From Branchiostoma floridae (Eukaryota; Chordata; Leptocardii; Amphioxiformes; Branchiostomatidae), in the NCBI RefSeq assembly GCF_000003815.2, contig NC_049981.1:17779041-17841040 (forward strand): DNA of 62,000 nt. The letters are read 5' to 3'. Of this stretch, positions 58,901 through 62,000 are shown one piece after another. Each line of letters begins with the position of its first letter. Within the stretch, counting starts at the first letter, position 1. The notes beneath the pieces were generated by a model. The model made no database searches. It had not been told where the DNA came from and saw only the letters and a list, made by a program, of their open reading frames with translations. Both the position numbers and the translations under genes were made by a program.

Positions 58901-59923
58901 CAATGACATTTAGCAGATCTTCTTCTTACATAAAAGAAATTCCATACGTGTATTAAGTTTAGTTTATTGCACATTCTTACCTGATGGCTGGTTGCAGGCA
59001 TGTCAAAGGTGACAGACAGATAGCAAAGAACAATAATGTTAATAGTATTCAATTTGCATAGCAACATCCAGACAAGTTTTAGTTTCTTTCTGTGGACAAT
59101 GTAATACTGCAAAATTTAAAGTTCGTAGTAGCGGGAAAAAGAACTTTTCGCAGTGGTTTTAAGTTCGCAGAAGCACCATGCACTGTAGACTTACTGTAGA
59201 CTTACTGCCATGGAAAAATTTTCGCGGTGGTTTCAAGTTCACGGTGAAGCAGCCACCGCAAAATCCGCAAACATTAAACCACCGCGAAAGTTTCTGCATT
59301 TACAGTACTGGTACACTAGAAGCGAGTAGAACAGTTTTTACCCCAAGCTCGCTCCCGGGATTCGAACCCGCAATCTATTGCGCCGGACCCGGGCAGCCAA
59401 GCTTCCAAAAGCAATCAAGCACGCTACCGATGTCGCCACAAAAGCTCAGAGCTCCTTGGCAAGGACGGTAGGTGGTACTTAAACCCCACTGTTACAGTAC
59501 CTTGGACATATTACAGAGAATTGCTGTCACCGCACATATGTTCCAATCTCTGCGAAAGTGCCTATTGTGCGTGCGTGAATTCAGAATAGTTTGCCTGAGA
59601 AACTGAAAAAGTTTCAACAGTTTGAAAGCTTCTTCCTCTTCTAACAGAACGAGTGTTACTAGTAGTGTCGACTCTAATGAAATTTTATGACACTAGAAAC
59701 TTTCCTGATGATACCTGATGATACCGGTATGTGAATTAGGCTTTGCTGCCATTGTATGTGTTGTTACCCTCCTGTCATTCACAGTACATCCACACATGAT
59801 GAACGTAAACAAACTGTCATAAACGAAAACAAGTCAAGTTTTCCCCACCTCGAACACGTCAGGTACATGGTGCCGCCGCAGGTAACGCTTCAGCTGAGGA
59901 TCTATACCCTTTAGGGACGACAT
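43996..59923 (-). CDS. FBXL13: F-box/LRR protein 13, dynein regulatory complex subunit 6, 23 coding exons
   Basis: Axonemal nexin-dynein regulatory complex subunit (DRC6), acting in motile cilia. Exons, 5' to 3': 59923-59849, 58883-58780, 58205-58112, 57809-57742, 57125-57005, 56743-56710, 53933-53824, 53195-53088, 52591-52470, 52034-51925, 51253-51201, 50530-50430, 49139-49010, 48511-48413, 47606-47486, 47336-47174, 46773-46654, 45905-45779, 45574-45437, 45222-45142, 44781-44699, 44427-44347, 44086-43996. The total is 2334 bases, 777 residues, all in phase. The N-terminal helical region (1-202) includes MMKKQRRLEMMRRLEEAR. An F-box lies at about 226-275 (DEISLLPRKAAMKVFAYIDI, then LLRCARVCRSW). 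About 16 cysteine-type LRRs follow (LNLRGCLG, LNLSECKGLS, YLSLAYCQKFTDKGL, HLDLSGCTQ, VNKIRGKVEHVEYS at the end). Human FBXL13 has the same LRR order. Exon 6 is a 34-bp microexon, and the intron after exon 8 has a GC donor (AAG|GCAAGT). The ATG at 59923 gives MSSLKGIDPQLKRYLRR. Confidence 0.92.
45574..45655. repeat. Tandem duplication of the FBXL13 exon 19 acceptor
   Basis: The acceptor and first 40 or so bases of exon 19 recur just upstream on the minus strand (plus coordinates about 45598-45655). The shared block includes CCACTACTGCCTAGAGCAGC and GGCCCTG. The distal copy has its own TTTTCAG acceptor, but in frame it runs into TGA soon after the duplicated part ends. Only the copy at 45574 leads into the full exon. 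Confidence 0.9.
47675..47800 (+). mobile_element. tRNA-like SINE copy
   Basis: TAGCTCGCGCAGTCCAGTGG resembles a tRNA A-box region. A degenerate B box and CACCTGACATGCACACTACTGG follow. It is in intron 14 of FBXL13. Boundaries are uncertain. Confidence 0.4.
49200..49640. mobile_element. Dispersed repeat, family with copies at 50745 and 57220
   Basis: It opens with TATCACCCAAGGCACCAAACC and carries a GCTGGGACTAAG segment, then a GCCAGAAGTTGGAAAAATGTGGTGTC segment in diverged form. The copy at 50745-50910 shares the opening and the AGAAGATGAGAAAATTTGGTGTCC word. The copy at 57220-57560 shares GGGCTGGGACCAAGGGTGATG and AGAAGTTGAGAAAATCATCTGG. All three are in FBXL13 introns. No protein is recognised; the class is unknown. 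Confidence 0.55.
50745..50910. mobile_element. Dispersed repeat, second copy
   Basis: A shorter relative of 49200-49640: GTGTCACCCGAGGTGCCAGCC, then the conserved GAGAAAATTTGGTGTCC word. It lies in FBXL13 intron 11. Confidence 0.5.
52000..52087. repeat. Tandem duplication of the start of FBXL13 exon 10
   Basis: The block TGTAACATCTGGATCACAAC plus TGGATCAGTC occurs at about 52001-52030 (exon 10, first 30 or so coding bases) and again at about 52056-52085, 55 bases away. The upstream copy lies in the intron before exon 10. This is the third acceptor-region duplication in the window. Confidence 0.9.
53225..53470. mobile_element. Penelope-like 3' end, inverted-arm derivative
   Basis: The left arm has TTAAACATCCAGGTAAACAA, then GCTTCAGCATCACTAGAATGG. 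The right arm has TTGTTTACCTGGAGGTCTAAA and TTCTAATGATGCTGACGAAG. The CAGCATCACTAGAATGGACT block pairs with AGTTTATTCTAATGATGCTG at most positions. 'gacatccaggtaa' and 'ctgacgaag' are also words of the Penelope element at 40356. It follows FBXL13 exon 8 on the plus-coordinate side. Confidence 0.5.
53480..53640. repeat. Dispersed repeat copy (family also at 2690-2850)
   Basis: It shares an ordered set of words with 2690-2850 (TCTGTTTTCTGTAGCCC / TTTCTGTAAGCCC, GGCCACACAGCT, GGCTAGTTTA). The class is unknown. It is in FBXL13 intron 7. Confidence 0.45.
54051..54177 (-). mobile_element. 127-bp foldback Penelope-derived insertion
   Basis: It carries the same 3' terminal sequence as the element at 40356 (ACGTCGATGTAGGTTAGACA start, GATACGCCAAAAA, ACTCAAGCAACTGGATATGG), folded back on an inverted copy of itself. 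The arms TACTCAAGCAACTGGATATGG and its complement are separated by GGTCAGACT. GCAATGTAGTGAGT is duplicated on both sides (54037-54050, 54178-54191), a 14-bp target duplication. It has no coding capacity. It lies in FBXL13 intron 6. Confidence 0.85.
54197..56351. mobile_element. 2.16 kb terminal-inverted-repeat element
   Basis: The ends are TAGGCATGTCACACC (54197-54211) and its near-complement GGTTTGACATGCCTA (56337-56351). GTGTTGT flanks both sides (54190-54196, 56352-56358), a 7-bp and perhaps 8-bp target duplication as for hAT-type elements. The left 1 kb is AT-rich with many TTAATTA words; the right part is CpG-rich (around 55700-55760). Minus-strand open frames at 55880-56128 and 55294-55539 are not recognised. 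It fills much of FBXL13 intron 6. Confidence 0.7.
56490..56690 (-). mobile_element. SINE copy, tRNA-like head
   Basis: The minus strand reads CCTGTGGCTCAACTGGTAGCA (A-box-like), then 'ctcctggttccaatatagttggtaactgg', AGTTCGATCCTGG (B-box-like) and the family body with GGAAGGGAAGTAAAATGGG. It is just upstream of the microexon at 56743-56710 in plus coordinates. Confidence 0.7.
57220..57560. mobile_element. Dispersed repeat, third copy
   Basis: Relative of 49200-49640 (CGCACCTGTGGG, GGGCTGGGACCAAGG, AGAAGTTGAGAAAATCATCTGG and an AACAGCGGCACATTC tail). It lies in FBXL13 intron 4. Confidence 0.5.
58340..58605 (-). mobile_element. SINE copy, tRNA-like head
   Basis: The minus strand reads GATGTCCCTGTAGCTCAACTGG, then 'ccaattagttggttggtaactgg', a B-box-like region and a body with GGGGGTCCTGTG. 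Its left part (GCACATAGGTCAGCAAGTTTCC) matches the left flank of the copy at 8405 (8354-8375), so the element is longer than the tRNA-like head plus body. Confidence 0.65.
59110..59310. mobile_element. MITE with TTCGCGGTGGTTT repeats
   Basis: Direct and inverted copies of TTTTCGCGGTGGTTTCAAGTT (59219-59239) and its complement AAACCACCGCGAAA (59276-59289). A further weaker copy, CTTTTCGCAGTGGTTTTAAG, is at about 59142. A fragment of the same family is at about 6705-6770. Confidence 0.6.
59345..59450 (-). mobile_element. tRNA-derived SINE head or tRNA pseudogene
   Basis: On the minus strand GGCGACATCGGTAGCGTGCTT (A-box-like) is followed by CGGGTTCGAATCCCG (perfect B box, complement of 59356-59370), with the spacing stretched by a long variable region. 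This is a pol III-type head of a SINE in FBXL13 intron 1. Confidence 0.6.
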
Positions 59924-62000
59924 GTCTTATTTGCCGACGCACGATAATATCAGAGAACGTCTTGAGAGAGAGAACGTCTTGAGAAAGAGAACTTCTTAGA
60001 CATCCATGCATCTCCAGGCGACGGTAAACACTGATGCATGTCGGGAAAAAACTTTAACTTCCGGGTCAGCCAGTGTCGCGGACAGTAGGTCCTCCACTAC
60101 CATATATGGAAACAGTGGGCGGGGCATATATTCCCTGTGATTGGAAAGGACAAGGAGGTTAAAAAAAGGCTTTGGACTGAAGGATTACAATGCAACCTTT
60201 TGTTGTGAGATCGGGGAATTGTTTTCGCTTTGTTTGTTTGTTTGTTTGTTTGTCTATCTGTCTGTCTTGGTGCGTGTGCAAGTTTGTTCCAGCTAGTCCG
60301 TGTCTAAGCACTGTCACTGTGGTGTTTGATCCGGGTCGTTACAGCAGGTAACAAGAGGTGGGTTTGATCGGACCAAGGAGGGATAACTCGTAGTCTCTTT
60401 CACAGCGGAAACACGTAGCCTCCGTTGCAGTCTTCGAACGGGGCAGGTTTTTTATTGGGAGTTTGCCGTGAAAGGGAGTTTGGGGGCAAAATTCCCTTTC
60501 AAAGCAAACTCATTTCCTCGACAAACTCCTTTTCCCGGCACAAGAGAACCTAGCCAACGTTGAAAATCGCGAACTAACCCCCTGTGTCTGAGGAGAGCCA
60601 CTCACTAAGCGCGTTAAAGAACCCACAACGCTTATTTGATAAAGGGGTCCTTCCCAGTGCTAGTGGGTCATATAAACTATTCTGGTCTAAAATGCGTAGA
60701 GAATGTTTTTGATAGAAGAGATGCTGTTTGCGATCTTGAAGAATGATAATTTAAGAAAGTTTTGACTTTTAGATAGATAACGTTAATGATTGACATGACT
60801 ACATGCTAATTATGCAAATCAAGAGTTAACTTCTGTAATTACCTCCATACATTTCATGGAGGTTATATTTTACCCTGCGTTTGTGTGTCTGTCTGTGTGT
60901 TTGTGTGTGTGTGTGTGTGTAAACAAGATAACTCAAGAACGGCTTGGTGGATTGGTTTCATACTTGGTGTGTTGGTAGTGTGTGATGAAAGCTGGAAACT
61001 AGAAAGGCCGACATTTGCTTGGGTGCAAATACAGCATATTTCAGCCATACCCATTCCCACGCAACATTGGACTGTTCCAAGTCACCCCTGCGCAAAAATG
61101 CAATATTTAATGTAAGTTATCCCCAAAAGAGAACTAATATTGTGAATTGATTCCATGTCAAAACAGAGCTTGCCCAATATGCCCCGGGCCCATATGGAAG
61201 AATATAATCTTCCACAGGAGCGCCTATGCATAACTGATTGGTTTTTAGAATTGCGGCAGCTCCTATTTTTCCGAGAGTGAAAAAAAAACGCATCTTCCAT
61301 TCAGAAGATTTTCGTCATGAAATTACATGACGCCATTCAACAATTTCCACTTCGATAACTAGGTCTAAGTACCGTCATAATCTCCTTGTGATGTGGGTGC
61401 ATTTATTATTGCAGTGAACTTTTTTTTAAGCAAGTAGGGCATACGTTTTAATAATTGTCAGGTGCAGGTACTGTGTAGTAGGAGTGTTGTTGTTTTTTTC
61501 AAGCTAAAAACTTCAATCTTCTTCTTGTTTTGTATGAGCCATTACATAAACGGAGACGTCTCGAAATTTTACAAGAATTTTACCACCCTGTCGCTTCATT
61601 TCTTTTCTGAAAAATCCCAGGACGAACAAGTTAACTTGATTTGGCTTTATCTATATATTTCATTTTCCTTCGAATTCTTTGTTAAGTATATGCCCCTGCA
61701 TACCACTGTTAAATTGTTTTACTTTGTATGCAATCAGCCATCGGACGTAATCTTGTCTGAGTGTTATAATTTCCTGCTCGTAGCGTGCGAGACCTGGAGG
61801 ATAGGTGTTTCTACTTTGTTCGGGGGTTTCTTTTCGGAGGTCAGTGGTGATACTCTGGTATTGAGAGTGTTTTATTGGGCTCAAACTCTGGCAGTTTAAA
61901 GTTACTTACAATTTGAATGTACAAAGTTTACGTCAAAAAAGAACAACAACAACACTAGAAGTACCTACATTTGTTCGGGGAAAAATACATGCATTCTCGC
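59924..62000. other. Upstream flank of FBXL13
   Basis: It holds the FBXL13 5' UTR and promoter, then sequence with no gene I can support. Contents: GC and CCAAT boxes at 60115-60144, a TTTG run at about 60228-60250, a SINE-like tail near 60590-60680 (GAGGAGAGCCACTC, GCGTTAAAGAACCC), and a (GT)n tract at about 60893-60920. The longest open frames (61462-61899 plus, 61660-61884 minus) are unrecognised and unspliced. Confidence 0.5.
60115..60144 (-). promoter_or_regulatory. GC box and inverted CCAAT box upstream of FBXL13
   Basis: GTGGGCGGGGC at 60115-60125 is an Sp/KLF-type GC box. ATTGG at 60140-60144 is a CCAAT box on the FBXL13 strand. They lie about 190-220 bases upstream of the ATG, a plausible core-promoter position. 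Confidence 0.4.

Noticed and set aside
59990-60040. X-box upstream of FBXL13
   Set aside because: GTCGCC on the minus strand near 60015-60020 matches only one half of the RFX consensus; the second half is absent.
61462-61899. Open frame of 145 codons at the right edge as a gene
   Set aside because: No recognisable domain, rich in Phe/Leu/Ser from AT-rich sequence, and no splice or promoter context. The overlapping 74-codon minus-strand frame is also unrecognised, so neither is called.

Overview
This is a stretch of an intron-rich animal nuclear genome. Four multi-exon protein genes fill most of it, and their introns are full of SINEs, MITEs and Penelope-type retroelement pieces. The gene set (a DOK adaptor, an Ig/FN3 receptor, an IQANK1-like protein and FBXL13/DRC6), the roughly 60% AT base composition and a repeat set that includes a 5S-rRNA-headed SINE together suggest an invertebrate deuterostome, most likely a lancelet (Branchiostoma). 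That assignment is inference; no species marker was read. Two assembly gaps are present (2329-2428 and 4771-4940).

Layout. (1) 3750-15435, minus strand: a docking-protein (DOK) family adaptor with PH and IRS-type PTB domains, 11 coding exons, 780 codons plus stop. (2) 18632-29482, minus strand: a type I membrane receptor with about eight Ig domains, three FN3 domains, one transmembrane segment and a tail of about 295 residues, 14 coding exons, 1406 codons. (3) 31497-41719, plus strand: an IQ-motif plus ankyrin-repeat plus coiled-coil protein resembling IQANK1, 14 coding exons, about 586 codons. (4) 43996-59923, minus strand: FBXL13/DRC6, the F-box/leucine-rich-repeat subunit of the nexin-dynein regulatory complex, 23 coding exons, 777 codons. 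I assembled each model by hand from splice sites, and every junction keeps reading frame.

Genes 1 and 2 are head-to-tail. Genes 2 and 3 diverge from a 2.0 kb interval. Genes 3 and 4 converge, with candidate poly(A) signals only about 31 bases apart (42892-42897 plus, 42929-42934 minus). FBXL13 is a motile-cilium protein, and the IQANK1-like gene has an RFX X-box-like palindrome 83 bases upstream of its ATG, so the right half of the window may hold two ciliary genes. The adaptor and the receptor are both signalling proteins, but nothing here shows that they interact.

The most unusual features are: a Penelope-like element fragment with a GIY-YIG endonuclease, an inverted copy of its own 3' end at its 5' end and a 13-bp target duplication (40356-41225); a 127-bp foldback derivative of the same family with a 14-bp target duplication (54051-54177), next to a 2.16 kb terminal-inverted-repeat element; three separate short tandem duplications that each copy a splice acceptor plus the start of its exon (27.8, 45.6 and 52.0 kb); two GC-AG introns; a 0.93 kb transposon built of diverged repeats of about 200 bp; and SINEs that share a body but carry either a 5S-rRNA or a tRNA-like head.
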